Shown here: positions 36,601-49,777 of the stretch, piece after piece | Position numbering within the stretch: the stretch's first letter is position 1 | Layout: the number at the start of each line of letters is the position of its first letter | Assembly: GCA_024362935.1 (NCBI GenBank) | Contig: JANCRA010000012.1 | Span: 1,116,001-1,180,000 of the forward strand | From: Setophaga petechia | Lineage: Eukaryota; Chordata; Aves; Passeriformes; Parulidae | Length of the DNA: 64,000 nt | Direction of reading: 5' to 3' | Notes under the pieces: generated by a model | Told to the model about the DNA's origin: nothing | The model's database searches: none | The model's input: only the letters and a program-made list of their open reading frames with translations | Made by a program: the position numbers and the translations under genes

Positions 36601-38639
36601 TAGCAGAACTGCTGCAGCATGCAATAAGAAAAGACCCAAGGAAATCAGAGCTCCACAGAAGGGCTGTCACACAGAATAACTCTCATGGAGCAGAATCAGC
36701 TGCTTCGAGCAGGCAGCATCAGTAGGGAAGAAGCTGCAGCACAAACAAATATGACTTTTAGCTCCATTAGCTTCTGAAAGGGAAAAAAATCAAATACACC
36801 ATTTAGGAAAGCTCTCATTTCCAGCCTAGCAAATCAGTAACTGAGTATTGCAATTAAGGAAGAACATTTCCTTGACAGGGATCGACTGTGAATCTTAAAA
36901 TCGTTTTAAAAAATTGAAAGTAAGGAAGCAGCAGCTGTGGATAGCAACAGTTGTTTCTTTTTAGCTGGAGTCATAGATTTGCTTTCTACTTGGCATTCAT
37001 ACTCAGCTCACCACTCTGCTGTGCTGCAGTAGTTCTTTCCCCACTAGCTGAAGAAATCTATGCAATAAGATGAATTCTGAGTGACTTGCTTTTCCCCAAG
37101 GAGTTCACAAATCCTTTAAAGGTATATGAATCTTCTTTCACATTTCTCATAGGGTAAAATTACTGACTGAAACAAAGTTGGATGGGAAATGATTTTGCAA
37201 TACCTAGTCCAACGGCTGAAGAATATCCAACGAGCACAGTAACAGAAGTATCTTCAGAGTAATCTTCATTTTTGCCCTGTTTCATTGCCAAAGGAGTCTT
37301 ATCCACTGTCCACTGAGGTCATAGAACTTTAGATCCTCATTTTTTAGTAACTTCATGTAATTAATTGATTTCACTAGAAAAGGAAGAGCAATATGTGTCC
37401 CTATAGATTTGGTGAATCAGGCTGCCAGATACAGCAATGAATTGCATATACAAAACTGTTATGCACATAACAAAGCGCCAAACTAAGTATTTTTTTTCTC
37501 AGCCATAGCTGTTGTGTTCTGCTTTGATTTTGTTTTGGATTTATTTTGAGTATTTTCTTTGTTTGCCAGATACTAAGCAAATACTGAATCCAATAGCCTT
37601 GAGTTCAGCATTTGTGATGTTCTGCCTTTCTGTTTCTCTCACATTCTCTAGCTATTGAGTTTACTGGTGGCAATGTAACTGAGCAAGGAAGAAATATGGA
37701 ATGCACCTCACAGAAGTGCCTAGCTTGGGGAAGGGCTGAAAAATTAAACACAGCTGAGACGAGGGAATTTTTTATTCCATAGGTAGGTCAGGTAGGAAAC
37801 CATTTGGACTTCAACAAATTTTTATTTTATTATTATCCCTGTGTGATATACTTGAAATAAAAACTATTTCTGAAGATGACATTAAAATGTTCCCAACTGC
37901 ATCTATTGCTCACATAAAGCAGTTATTTAAAAATCTAGCCCGGCTATTGATTATTACCATTGTTCTAGAAGCTATGTGATTGTTTAGCCATGGAATTAAA
38001 TGTTTCAAGTATATACATTTTAAGGTGCTGTGGCTGATGAGAAAGACAGGTTTGGCTATTTCAAAAAGCTCCTTACTACAGGGAAGTCTCTTGAAGCTTT
38101 TTCACAGAAAGTACCAGAATTTATATAGTATTTTAGTTTACAAGCATGAAGACCATATGACAAGATGTCTGCATGTATATGCATATACAGACACAATGTA
38201 TATATGTATAAAGATAGGTTTATATAATACATAAAAATAGATATATACCCATATGTTCATATGTGGATGTACATTGTATATCCATACATCAATATACAAG
38301 ATTCTCTCAAAAGTTATTTCTGTTTCGAAGAAGGAAAAAGACTTGTAGAAAAGCAGCATCCACCATGCCCTAGCACCAACAGATGCACCACCTGTTTATT
38401 GAGGATTTTTTTTCCTCACTTGAATCTTATTTTGTACACAGGCTCAGGCTGTACTTCCTTTCTGGCATGCATTTTCATGCCAAGTAATTAGCCTGATCTA
38501 GCAAGACATAAGTCAGATTCATAGTCCAAAGGCCAGATTCTGCTTATCCCCTCCACAGCTCATCATGAAGTTTCCCTTTTCCTCTTTTTGTCTGTGTTCA
38601 CACAAAACTAAGCAGTGCTCAGAAAGGAGGGAGAGATGC
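33611..38639. other. Noncoding sequence with simple repeats, no gene seen
   Basis: A (TTTA)-rich microsatellite lies at about 33687-33722. The segment at about 38160-38300 is rich in TATATG and CATATA words and can fold into many small hairpins. Open frames are at most 92 codons (minus, 34717-34995) and lack recognisable motifs. No RNA gene was seen. Confidence 0.6.
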
Positions 38640-38960
38640 TTTTGCCATCACTTCATGGGCAGGACAAGGGGAGGATTTGCCAGGGCAGAAGGCAGGAGCC
38701 CTCCCGGTGGCTACAAGGCCAGCAGCAGGAGCAGATGCAGCTGGGTGTGAGCACACTCAGGGGGGCTGATGCACGGCAGGATTTGGCTGTGTGGGATGGG
38801 ACAGGGCCGGGAGCAGACATCACCCTCGGCAGGGGAGGAGGATGAGGAAGGTTATCCTTCCCAATCAAGCAGGAGAATTAAATTGCACCTTAAAGTCTCC
38901 TTGGGGTGCTCCCATGCAGGGCATCAGAGAGAGGCAGAGCCCCTGCCAGTGCTCTCCACT
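38640..38960. other. GC-rich patch open in several frames
   Basis: This block is clearly richer in G and C than its surroundings and has many AGGAG, CAGGAG and GGGCAGG words. Frames of 61-91 codons are open on both strands and in different phases (plus 38615-38845, 38769-38987 and 38791-39066; minus 38653-38868). That pattern points to composition rather than coding. CpG is only modestly present. It may be a diverged repeat, a regulatory element or a fragment of an exon. No family was recognised. Confidence 0.4.
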
Positions 38961-41900
38961 CTGTTCTGGCATCTGTGTCTTATGTGATGTATATGATATG
39001 ATAAGATGTGACCCATCACTGGGTAAAGAAGATCTGAAGCAAGCAGACACAGTGCTTCCCTACTGATAAAATACTCTTTTGTAGGTGTGTGTCATTTTTC
39101 TTCAAGCTCTTTTAGGTTTCTCACACTGTTTATATCCTTTCAGATACTTTTACTTAAGTAACTGAAACTTAGATTTGGCATTTTTCATGAAAATATATCT
39201 TCATGCTTCAAAACATTTCCTTTAGCAAGACAAAATAAATTTTAGTGAGCTTCCTAGGATTCATTTCTTTACATAGACTGGAATTTTTTTTTGCCAACAA
39301 AAGCAATTTCATTTTGCCAGTAACTCTGTAAGGCTGCTACTGAGACAGCATAAAGTGAATATTAAACATTTGCCAAAAAACATCTAAAGGCTCACATTTA
39401 AAACAGGGATTTATAATCTGATAATTAAAATTTGCAAAGAGTGTGTGTTCGGGGGGGTGACCCTGTTCCTGTTAGTTTCTAACTCCTTGCCAGCCTTAAT
39501 TTCATAAATGCATTGTCTTTTTTTACATTTTAGCATAACAAAATAACACAACATGGTTATAATTACAGTGTCTCCCCAAGGCAATTACCCAGAAATAAAG
39601 AACACTTAATACGTGATCTGGTCTCCGACCATCCAGTCAACCATGGCAGAGCACTTTTGAAAACAGTAATTGGTAAGATACTTTTTCAACAATGAAAGAC
39701 TTCAGATGACAACAAACCAGCAACAGATCAAAGGTGTGCAACAGCAGTGACACAATGTGCATTTTAAAAAGGGAGCTACAATTCTCACTCCTTTCTTGCA
39801 TTTTCTTTGTGTTAAAATATTTAGGAGATCAGAAATCAAAAATAAAATTTCTGGCCTGTAAAGAAATGAAAAAGCTTTTCATAATAAACTTCTTCTTTTG
39901 TAGTCAGTACCTACTTAGTCTTTTGAAATGTCCATTCTGCACAGAAATTATTTGGTTTTAGATTAAGTCAGCATAAGCTTTCTGAGGTAGGATTTTGGAC
40001 TTTAACAGGACAGAAACATCAGGTTTTTGCAGGTAGCAATTTTTAAAGCCATATTCAAGGTAAAATTTAAATAGGTCCAAATTATTTTTTTAAACTTCTA
40101 AAATATTTTTTAGTCTCTAAAAGACTCCCATATAAAACAAAAAAACAAAAAATGAGCACTAGAAAGCTCTTCTAGAGAGTATTTCAGTGCATCTATAGCT
40201 AGAGCTTTGCAGAGCTGATGAAAGGCATAAAGAGGAGTTAGGAAAATCAATTCTTATTGAGCTGCATAATTTTTAAGAAACAGTAGTATTCCCTTATAGA
40301 AGGCTTTGGTTCAGGAGTCTATTCTAAACCAATTGTGGTATAGTTTGGTGGGGTGCTATTATGACCATAGAACAATAAAATGCTGCTACATTACAGCTTT
40401 TTAATATTGAAACTAATTTAAGAGATTTTATTTATTAAATTTATTAATAACATAAGGATAAGGTTTACATATATCTCAAGGTTACTTTTAATTGTGGATT
40501 TGCTGTTTTGCATATGTAATCATTTGTGCCTGTAAAAGCCCAGGAATGTCTATTTCCTTAGTGATTTTGCCAATCCTTCATGCCAAACGTACTGTCCAAC
40601 CCCAGCATAAACTTTTGCCTGGAGTCAGCAGTCTCAGCAGCTAATAGCCAGAAAATATTTAGTTCACTTAGAATATAAAACCAAGATTGTTGTGCATCAC
40701 CCCATTTAGGAAGAGCTTTTTAAAAGACCTTTTATGAAAAGTAATAGCTGGCTTAAGCAGACTGGTATGAGGAGAGGAGGACCTGGTTTCAGAGGGCCAA
40801 GGATTAAATCATCATTTTAAAGAAACATTTTCCAGCATAACTGCTTTAAAGTTTTTATTTCACATCTTAGAATTATTGGATACTCCAAAACTCCAAACTT
40901 CTATTGGAGTACTTTTCTCCCTTTTCCCCATGAAATTCCTTAATTCTCCATTCTCATAGCAAGTGGATGCCTCTTACCAAGATGAAATCATGACATTATG
41001 TGCAAGTTTCTTGAGTGATTTATACAGAAATGTGACATCACCAGAGTGATTCAGTAAATCCTCAAAAAGCAAGATGGGGAAATTAAACCTCTTTTCCATA
41101 AAACTGTATGGTAACCTTTATTAAATTCAAGCATTTGCACAACTTACTGTCCTGCAGCACCAATCCTTAGCATCCAACACTGACGTGTTGATTTCTATAA
41201 AAAAAGGCAACGCTTTCAGAGTGTAAAATCTCAGTATGCAGCAGTGAATTTAAATGAGCATGCAGCAATTGGAAAGAAGTTAATATTTCAAGATTGACTG
41301 TGTGATGAGACTGGATAGCATTCATTCAGTATGTGCTGCTACTCCTTAGTACCAAATTTAAAAATTCATACCCAGCAGATGTTAAAAGGTTATCGTCGTA
41401 TTTCTACAACTGAAATATTGTATGTTAGGTACATTTCAGTGTGATTCAATTTCAGCTTCAGGCTTATTACATTCAGGAGTGACAACGCACATATCATTTT
41501 CAAAACATATATAATCCATCTACCCTGTTTTCTCCTGAAGAATTTTGCTGGAATAGACAGCATCACATGTGAGTGTACCAGGACTGAAACTGCAGTAAAC
41601 AGCACAGACACATGCACCTAAAACTTCTTGACATAAGCTACTCGTTATAAATATTGGTTAAAAGTTTAAAATGTATATGTTTTATTATCTTTTACAGGGT
41701 TAATTTAAAAAAATAATTCAAAAATCCTTTTCAAGAGCAGTAAGATGGCACAGTGAAAAGTAGTTTTTTACAAACCTTTGATTTATGAGGAACTGTAGAA
41801 GTAATGTAAAAAATAAGAGGGACAAGCTGTCTAAAGAGAAGCCATGGTCTTTTAGTTAGGGCATCAAAACGCTGCCCTGAAGATCTAGGCCCTCTTTGTG

Positions 41901-42370
41901 TCTGTTCCTCAGAACACACCAAAAACCACTGGACTCCTTTGAAAAGTGATTACTTAATTAAGAGGCAGCATCATTAATCAAAGTGACAGAAGGGTGGGAT
42001 TACAACTGTAGAGGGAATTCTCATTCTTATATGCCTACATTGCTGGTCACCTACAGGGCACAGTTATAAAGAAAATTCTCTAAAGTGGACACAGTATTGC
42101 TTCTCAAATGCTCTTTTTTCTGCTGACATGAGTACATACTGTTTCACTGCACATCAAGTAGGTGTAAATCAGTTAAGCACCTGAACGAGGTAACTGGGTC
42201 TAGAGTAGTGAATTGCTTATGCAAATGCTAATTTATTGGAAACAGTGGAAGCCTAGACAGCCACTTTTGGCTGAGGATAGATTTAAGTTGGAGATAAAGT
42301 TTTTTAAATGTAGATATCTCCTTGTCCATTAGGTGTTCAGTCTTTTCTCAACGTAAGTTAGCCCAGTGGC
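38961..42370. other. Noncoding AT-rich sequence, no gene seen
   Basis: Nothing supportable was found. A run of seven G residues lies at about 39450. Frames are under 80 codons. Confidence 0.6.
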
Positions 42371-42830
42371 TCAGAATCACAGAATTGCTCAGGTGGAAGG
42401 GACCCCAGTGGGTATCTGGTACAACCTCCCTGCCCAAGCAGGGTCACCCCAGAGCACATTGCATGAGATTGTGCTTGGACACTTCTTGAATATCTCCAGT
42501 GAGGGAGACTCCACGGTCTCTCTGGATAACCTGCTCCAGTGCTCAGTCACTGCACAGCACAGAAGTTCTTCCTCATATTCAAGGTGGGGTTTCCTGTGCA
42601 TCAGGTCCTGCCTGTTGCCTCTTGTCCTATTGCTTGGCACCATGGAGCAGAGCCTGGCTCCATCCCCTTGACCCCCTCCCTTGAGATGCTCACAGACAGT
42701 GAGGGAGTCCCCTCTCAGCTGTCTCTTCTTGAGGAGAGAGACCTAAGACCTAACTTCTCTGCCTTTCCTTTTGCAGACATGCTCCAGTACCTTAATTATC
42801 TTGGTAGCCCTCTGCTGCACCCACCAGGGC
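42371..42830 (-). mobile_element. CR1 LINE 3' fragment, minus strand
   Basis: The reverse complement of CR1 is clear. The plus strand starts TCAGAATCACAGAATTGCTC and GGTGGAAGGGACC. It passes through CCTGCCCAAGCAGGGTCACC, GAATATCTCCAGTGAGGGAG, GATAACCTGCTCCAGTGCTC and AGAAGTTCTTCCTCATATTC, then GCCTCTTGTCCTATTGCTTG, and ends near TTGGTAGCCCTCTGCTG. About 460 bp of 3' UTR plus ORF2 end are kept. The ORF2 portion is interrupted by stops. Short frames here (42366-42671 and others) are shadows of the decayed element. Confidence 0.92.
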
Positions 42831-43924
42831 CAGGTAAAAAGTCCTGAGTTATTCCTGTCAGATTTGGGTATGTTATACTCTCTAATGCTGTCAGATACTT
42901 CAGTCATTCAAACAGCATCTCAAAATCCTGCTCTTAATGACTATTGCTTACAATGATTTCCACAAAATATCTACCAGGTGTAGCAAATTCTGGACCTTTA
43001 GCTGTAAATTTATTTCAACTTGGGATAGTTTGTATAAGATTCAGTCTTTCCTTTATCAAGATATACTGTCACCAAAACTTAGAAAATAATTATTTTTCTG
43101 TCTGAAATTGAGTAATATTATAGAATAATATACTATTATTCTACCAAGACTGAATAGTTTAGAGCATACCATAAGAAATCATGTAAACAAAGAAGGAAAA
43201 ATTATTATTGCAAAACACCATTTAATCCATGCCTTAGGGTGAAACAGCAGTTGAAGAGTACATTAGCCTAAAGCAAATAATCTGACTGTTTCCTTCCATA
43301 GCTATTATATATTTCACACATTAAAATCCCTGAAAATAAGTTATTTAAAATAAATTAAGTAGAAGAATATAAATTATTCTAAATATAAATTATTAAAATA
43401 TTTAAAATATTTTTAAGGTGTCTCTATTATTACTATATGATATAGACCTTTTTTCATGGAGCAAAGTAATAATTCCCTTGTGCTCTGTAAGCCAAACAGG
43501 CTTTAATTGTGATGGAAACAAGCTGCCTGTATGGCAAAATAAGTGTGATTTGTACTGATTTTTACCCTTTTGATGCCAGCTCAGATCCTGTCTAAGGCCT
43601 TCTATGTATGGACAAGTCCTGCTAAAGCCAGGAGGAATTCTCTTCCAGAAGTTACTCATTTTTGGATCTCAGCTCTAGTTTTTTTGACAAATAAGAGCAT
43701 TATAACTGTGAAGAGAGTTCTTAGTCAACAATGAACACCATTTGCCTATTGATTCACCCCAATAAATATAGAGGTCCTAAGGACAGTTCCAATGCTTTAG
43801 GCATTTGTGTGTTGAGAAACAGGCGCTGTTTCCAGAAAAGAGAGAGACAGAAGGTGAGAAGGTAAATAAGGTATGGAGTGCTTTATTCAAAGACTTCTAT
43901 GGAAAATGATGCAATTGAGAAGTT
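42831..43924. other. AT-rich noncoding sequence between two CR1 fragments
   Basis: The part at about 43090-43420 is very AT-rich and contains a near-tandem ATATAAATTATT word pair at about 43367-43393. No gene was seen. The frame at 43402-43659 (minus, 85 codons) is not recognisable. Confidence 0.6.
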
Positions 43925-44968
43925 TAGTAGTTTATTGGTTGGATGGCCACATCCAAAGAGTTACAGTAGATGCCTTGGTGTTCGAGTGGAAATGAGTAAC
44001 AAGTGCTGTCCCTCAAGGATGTGTATAGGAACCAATACTATTTATTGTTCTGATCAGTGACATAGACAGTGGGATCAGCTGCACCTGCAGCAAGTATACA
44101 AATTATATCCAGCTGAATGCTGCAGTCACCACACAGGAGAGCAGGGATGTCTTCCAGAGGGACCTTGACAGGCTTGAGAGGTTGAACTATATGAAGATCT
44201 CATGAAGATCAACAAAACCAAGTGCAAGGTGCTGGACATCAGTGGGGATCATGTCCAGTATCAACACAGAATTAGGATTGAATGGATTGAGAGAAGTCCT
44301 GAGGAGATGGACTCGGGAATTCTGGTGGATGAAAAATTGAATGTTACCCAGCAATGTGTGCTTTCCACTGAGAACGCCAGCTGTACCCTAGGCTGCATGA
44401 AAAGAGTCATGGCCAGCACGTGGATGGTGGTGATCCTACCCCTCTACCCTGCTCTGGTGAGCCCCAGCTGGGATACTGCACCCAGCTCTGGTGCTCCCAG
44501 TGCAGGAAATACATGGACCTGATAGAACAGGTCCTGAAGAGGGTCAAAAAAATTATCAGAGGGGTGTAACACCACTCTTATGAGGAAAGGATGAGAGAGT
44601 TGGGGTTGTTCAGCTTGGAGGAGACCTTATTGTGACCTCTCAGTTCTTAAAAGGAGCTTCCAGACATTTTAGTGTAGTGAAAGGACAAGGGGCAATGGTT
44701 TTAACCTGAAAGAGGGTATATTTAAAATGGATATAAGGAGGAAGTTTTAATGATGAGAGTGATGGGACACTGGAACAGGTTTCTCAGAGTATAGTTGTGT
44801 AGTGTAATACAGTGTAGATACCTCTCCCTGGAATTGTTCAAGGACAGGTTGCTCATGGGGTTTTGAGCAACCTGCTCTAGTGGAAGGTGTCCCCATCTGT
44901 GCATGGGGAGTGGAACTATGTGATGTTTAAAGGTCCTTTCTAACCCAAATAATTCTATGACTCTATGG
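43925..44968 (+). pseudogene. CR1 LINE: reverse-transcriptase remnant plus 3' UTR, plus strand
   Basis: About 1,040 bp of CR1 run from the middle of the ORF2 reverse transcriptase to the true 3' end. The left end (GGTTGGATGGCC) corresponds to the block upstream of the PQGSVLGP-type motif, still visible as CPSRMCIGTN near 44012. The catalytic block equivalent to SKFADDTKL reads SKYTNYIQL at 44089-44115, so the two catalytic aspartates (44101-44106) have become Asn-Tyr. Then follow blocks for QRDLDRLE, a frameshift near 44190-44200, and TKCKVLDISGD (in the frame open at 44202-44522). The 3' UTR comes after these, and the element ends at the periodic terminus ATTCTATGACTCTATGG. It is non-autonomous and dead. 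An intact CR1 is several kilobases long, so this copy is 5'-truncated as usual. Confidence 0.92.
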
Positions 44969-46639
44969 AAGAAAGTCCTGACTTGCCATATAGCCTAAAT
45001 ATTTACTGACCACGTAATTAGATAGTCCAAAATTAGAGTGGACAGAACCCCTTCTTAAGACAAGTCTTTTAATTCTTATGAGTCATGGAAAGGAGTGTAT
45101 TTTCTGTGGAGCAAATATGCTATGTCCACATTTAGGAAGCAAAATACTGTTATAGTGGGAGACAGCAGCAAAAAAAGACAAAAGAATTAATGTGCCCATT
45201 AACCATTCATGTGCAACTTATAGATGTCCTTGCAATTTCCAAGAATACATGAACTTATTTCCCTCCCTTTGTTTTTTTTCTTTTGGTGAGACTTGAATTA
45301 AAAGTATAACTCCATACTAATTTCACCATTTAACCTCTGTTTAGTCTGAATAATTCTATGTACGTACAGTCAGTGTTGGAAACAGAGAAAAAAAAAAACA
45401 AACCAAACTTGAAATCAACTGTGGAAACTTTCCTGGGTGGATTGAGTCATCATTTTCTCCTTGGAATATGTTTTTCATTTATACAAGATCCAGAGAAGCT
45501 GTTGTGAATACAATTTAAAAAAAAAAAAAGATTTAATAAATGTGTCCATCCAAGACTCCAACATGTGTCTCCAAGCCAATAACTGATTCAGACTATTGGT
45601 TTCTTTCAGAGAAATTAATCCCACCTAGCTTTCAATATCTGCAATGCTGATGTCTACTTTTGAGCTGCCATCAAGGCTCCACTGGTAGTCAATGAAAATA
45701 AGTCAGCATTTTTACGGTATGATTCATCCACAGTATTTTAGGCATACTTAGGATGAGATGCAATTCTCCCTAAGTCTGATCACATAAATCTTAATACACT
45801 AAGGAAGAGAGCTAAGAGACTTATTAGAAATTAATCACAGTGACTACAAACAGAAAGAAAAGGTGCCAATAGTTCAGTGGTTTTAGCAATAATATAGTCA
45901 TGTTTGGAAGGGGTAGTGAAAACTGGAAAGAGATTTTCAAAAGCCACCCTTAAGGTTTAGAAGTGCAGAAAAACCCCTCAACAGTGGTAGTCTAGAGAAA
46001 CCCTTTCTATGCAGTTTTGCAGGAGAAAGTTTAAAATTTGTCTTGTTTGCAAAAGAGAAATAAAATTGCAAGACCTTCCTTTCAGACAGGGTACTATATA
46101 AAAACAGGATCCTCTGTCTGGAGCTGAAATCAATTAAGCTCAAGAAAGCCTGCATTTTAAAACAGCTTATTTTTGAGGATAATTACTAAAATGGCTAGTA
46201 CTAGTAAGAGTATAAAATCTGTCTTTTTAATACCTATCTGTATTTTTACTGGATGAAGTCCTAAAATTCAAACTTCCTAATAAAGAAAAAAGTCAATAAT
46301 TAGAAACATTATTTTATTTTGTTTTAGTATAACATGAAATCAGAATTTCTAGTGAGGCCAGTTCAAAACATGATGACCTTAAATGTGTCTGCCTGAAGCT
46401 TCTCTCTTACCTGAATCAAAATCACACCACTCTAGAGTATTTTATGCAGCAGATTTTTTCATCAGAGAATGCTTCTTTTGGGGGAATGATTCATCAACAT
46501 TTTTTTGCAAATCAGATTTAGTAATTGACCACAAGAACAGCTTATTAATGATTCAATTGATTCTTCATCACTTTAATTCTTTAAATCTGTTTAAGATATG
46601 TTTCTGAAATATTAATCATAGGGTAATCAAAAGTTATGG
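44969..46639. other. Noncoding sequence, no gene seen
   Basis: A-runs near 45388-45400 and 45517-45530 are the only simple repeats. No coding region is supportable. Confidence 0.6.
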
Positions 46640-46730
46640 GTTTGTTGTAGGGATGATTAGGTGAAACTGCAGGATCTGAGTTATTCAAAAGGTCAGACTA
46701 GATAATCGTAACTGTTCTCCGTGACCTCAC
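46640..46730 (+). mobile_element. Possible old CR1-type 3' end
   Basis: The phrase AGGTCAGACTAGATAATCGT resembles the 'GGTCAGACTAGATGATCA' block near the 3' end of older CR1 subfamilies, including those seen in reptiles. Sequence on both sides is too diverged to set boundaries. This is a weak call made by eye. Confidence 0.38.
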
Positions 46731-49336
46731 AGGCTATTAATATTGTGCTTTAGGTCTTCTGGATTTGATTTTAAATATGCTTGGCTTCCCTAGATAGCAA
46801 TGGAGATTATTAAATATATGTCCAGGATTTAAAATTCCATTGTCTATGCTATTACTATTGCTGATCATTTCAGGCGATGTAACCTCATCTAAAATTTCCC
46901 CAGAGAGGCTAGTCTAGAAATAAAGAGTTGGGAAAGGGAGGATTCATAACAAGAATGAAGGTTTTTACACATTTTTTTTTTAATAGCAAGGATGTGCCCA
47001 AGTATTGTTGGGGTTCCTATGCAACTTTGTCCCAGGAGTCTGGATTCCCACCAAATGATCTTTTCCTCACCTATCCCTTGTCAGTCATTGGTAAATGGTG
47101 TCACCTCTAGAAGCTGTTAGGAGAGTGGAAGTAAACTAGCCTTAGGATGTAAAGATGCCTTGAGCTACAATTACAAATGTTAGCTGCCCCGTGGGTCAGA
47201 TGTACCCCATACGAACAAAGACCCTTTTTCCCTACCTACCACTCACCATTGTTTGCTCTCAGTCAATAGCAATTCAAATAAAGAACTGTCAAACAGGGAG
47301 AATCAATTCAGAATCCAGCTTGGGCAAACAGAGGGAAATAAGCATGAATGTGAGCTGCAGGCTAATTTGGCCCATTATCCTCCCTTGCATACTGCTCGTT
47401 ATTCACCTAACACATATTTACCTTGAATCCCCTCACAAAAAGAAGCCTCTGCAGCCTTGATTTCATGTTCCTGTCCCTGCCATTTGGTTAACATCCTCCA
47501 TGTTCTTCATGTATACTATGATTGCACTTCAGTTTCTTCCCCCACATGCTACTCATCAACCCAATTTATTGACTCATAGAGTTACTAAGGAGATGCTTAC
47601 CAAGCAGAATAAACACCCCTCTGCTTGCCAACTGGTACTGTGTAAATTGGCTTTGCTTCAGTGTCCAGCCATATTTTAACAAACCCTTGACAATGCCTCA
47701 AAATGCTTTGCTTTGTGTCTGGATTTGCCAGCAGAGCACATTTCTAGTAGCACAAAGGAGGTCTGTATTTTAAAACCTTTTTTTTTCAGGCCTAATTTCA
47801 ATACTTTCAATGTGTTTTCATGCTTTATCTCCAACCTAGCTCTTTGTAGTCTCTAGGAAAACATTTAGCACAACTTCTTATTATCGTGCTATCCAACATC
47901 ATTAAATTTGTTCACTGATGCACATATGTAAATGTATTTTGTCACAATGGCTGTTACAGGATTGACCTGGCAACTAAGTGTTGCATTAGAGCTGAGCAAT
48001 TCTGAGTTATTGAAATATACGGGCAGCTTAGGGAACCTTTTTACCCTAATATGTTGATGGATGGTTGCTGTGTAGTTTCAGTGGAAGCATTGTGTACATT
48101 GATTGTTTTGATGCATATTTCATTATCAAACTTGTAAACTCTGAGGTGAAAATGAGTCAAATGAGCAGTACACTCTGCCATAGTCTGTATGTACTTTGGG
48201 GACCCAGTAATGTTTTTCTGAATGTCTCAGGGCCCAAGCTCTGCCGTGCAACAAGACATCGTATCATAATATTGAGGGTCCTCTAATGTTTGCATTGTTC
48301 CAATACGTTCATGTTCTGTTAAAACACAGTCGCTGAATTCTTTACAAATCAGAGCACACGAAGTTCACTGGCACCATTAGGCTGTAGCATGCCCTTTCCT
48401 CTCTTCCTTTTTCTTTCATTCTTGTAACAGCTATTTATACAGAAGAGAGACAATGCTGAGCTTGTTAACAGCTGGCAGTTGGCAGTAACTTATCATGGAA
48501 TGGGCCTTGAAGTGGCCCCATCTCCTTGACGATGAAAAGCCAAAAGGTTATGTTGCTTCAAAATCTTGTTTTGGGACTAGAAGTAGAGCTTGAGGCTGTG
48601 CCAATTCCAGACTCATGAAAGCTGCATACAGAGAAGGATGCCAATTCTTTAGCTTCTGCTTAAAGCAAAATTACCTTTCTAAGACAGGATTTGTTTCCAC
48701 CTATTAACATCAGTATGTTGTACTCTACCAGCACCCATTAAAAATATCAGTCTTACTGGGACTCAGCAGATCTCCTTTCCTGTGCTTTGAAACAATGGGA
48801 TTGACTCGACTTCCCCTGTTACTCTAGACTTCCACGCTTTTCATTCCATTTATTTTTTGTTATTTTGATGGAGGGGTACAAGAAGAAATATACCAATAGT
48901 GAATGGTGGCATACAGGAGACTAGCAGAAATCATCTCAAGGATTCCATTGAGGAAATATGGAAAAATTTCTGTAGAGATTTTGCTCAACAAAGATTCAGG
49001 GAGGAAAGGGGAATAAAGACAGCAAACAACAGGGGTAAAACCATTCAAGCCCAGATACATTCTCACAAAATGAGAGGTTAGCCAACTGAGCAATAACCTC
49101 TCCTCAAATCTTAAGTGACTTGATGGATGGGTGGATGGGTAAGATTTTGCATTTACCGTAAGTGCTCTTCTGGAAATGTTTGGGGGTTTGCCTGAAAGAA
49201 TTTCCTGGTGCTATGGGGCAGAGGTTGGTGGCGTAAAATCAGCAAGGTGCTATGCCAGCACATCAGCATTCTCCAGTTCCCACCTGTGGAGCTGAGAAGT
49301 GCCAGAGGGCTTGGAGGAGCGTTCCTGATGGTGGTA
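46731..49336. other. Noncoding sequence, no gene seen
   Basis: No gene or RNA was seen. Opposite-strand frames at 48860-49093 mirror one another. A GATGG-rich run (about 49122-49140) precedes the minisatellite but is a different unit. Confidence 0.6.
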
Positions 49337-49777
49337 GCCAGTGTGAGGGGATGGCCCTGAGCCCTCAGTCACAGCCAGTGTTGGAGGATGGCCCTGATCC
49401 CTCAGTCACAGCCAGTGTGGGGGGATGGCCCTGATCCCTCAGTCACAGCCAGTGTGGGGGGATGGCCCTGATCCCTCAGCCACAGCCAGTGTGGGGGATG
49501 GCCCTGATCCCTCAGTCACAGACAGTGATGGGGGGATGGCCCTGATCCCTCTGTCACAGCCAGTGTGGGGGGATTGCCCTGATCCTCAGTCACAGGCAGT
49601 GTTGGGGGATGGCCCTGATCCCTCTGTCACAGCCAGTGTGGGGGATGGCCCTGATCCCTCAGTCACAGCCAGTGTGGGGGGATGGCCCTGATCCCTCAGT
49701 CACAGCCAGTGTGGGGGGATGGCCCTGATCCCTCAGTCACAGCCAGTGTGGGGGATGGCCCTGATCCCTCAGTCACA
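49337..49777. repeat. Minisatellite, 12 tandem copies of a 36-38 bp unit
   Basis: Twelve head-to-tail units start at 49337, 49374, 49411, 49448, 49485, 49521, 49559, 49595, 49632, 49668, 49705 and 49742. Each begins with a GCCAGTGTGG-type word, has a G-run of 4-6, and continues GATGGCCCTGATCC and CAGTCACA. Units 3, 10 and 11 are identical (37 bp), and units 5, 9 and 12 are identical (36 bp). Block 3-5 and block 10-12 have the same length pattern and differ by one base. Units 6 and 8 share CTGTCACA. The unit length is not a multiple of three, so reading frame shifts from copy to copy. The open frames across it (49252-49434, 49425-49691, 49719-50000) are low-complexity artefacts. Flanking DNA is unrelated. 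Confidence 0.97.

Noticed and set aside
38160..38300. AT-rich hairpin cluster as a microRNA or origin candidate
   Set aside because: It is an imperfect TATATG/CATATA simple repeat. The foldings are those expected of such sequence.
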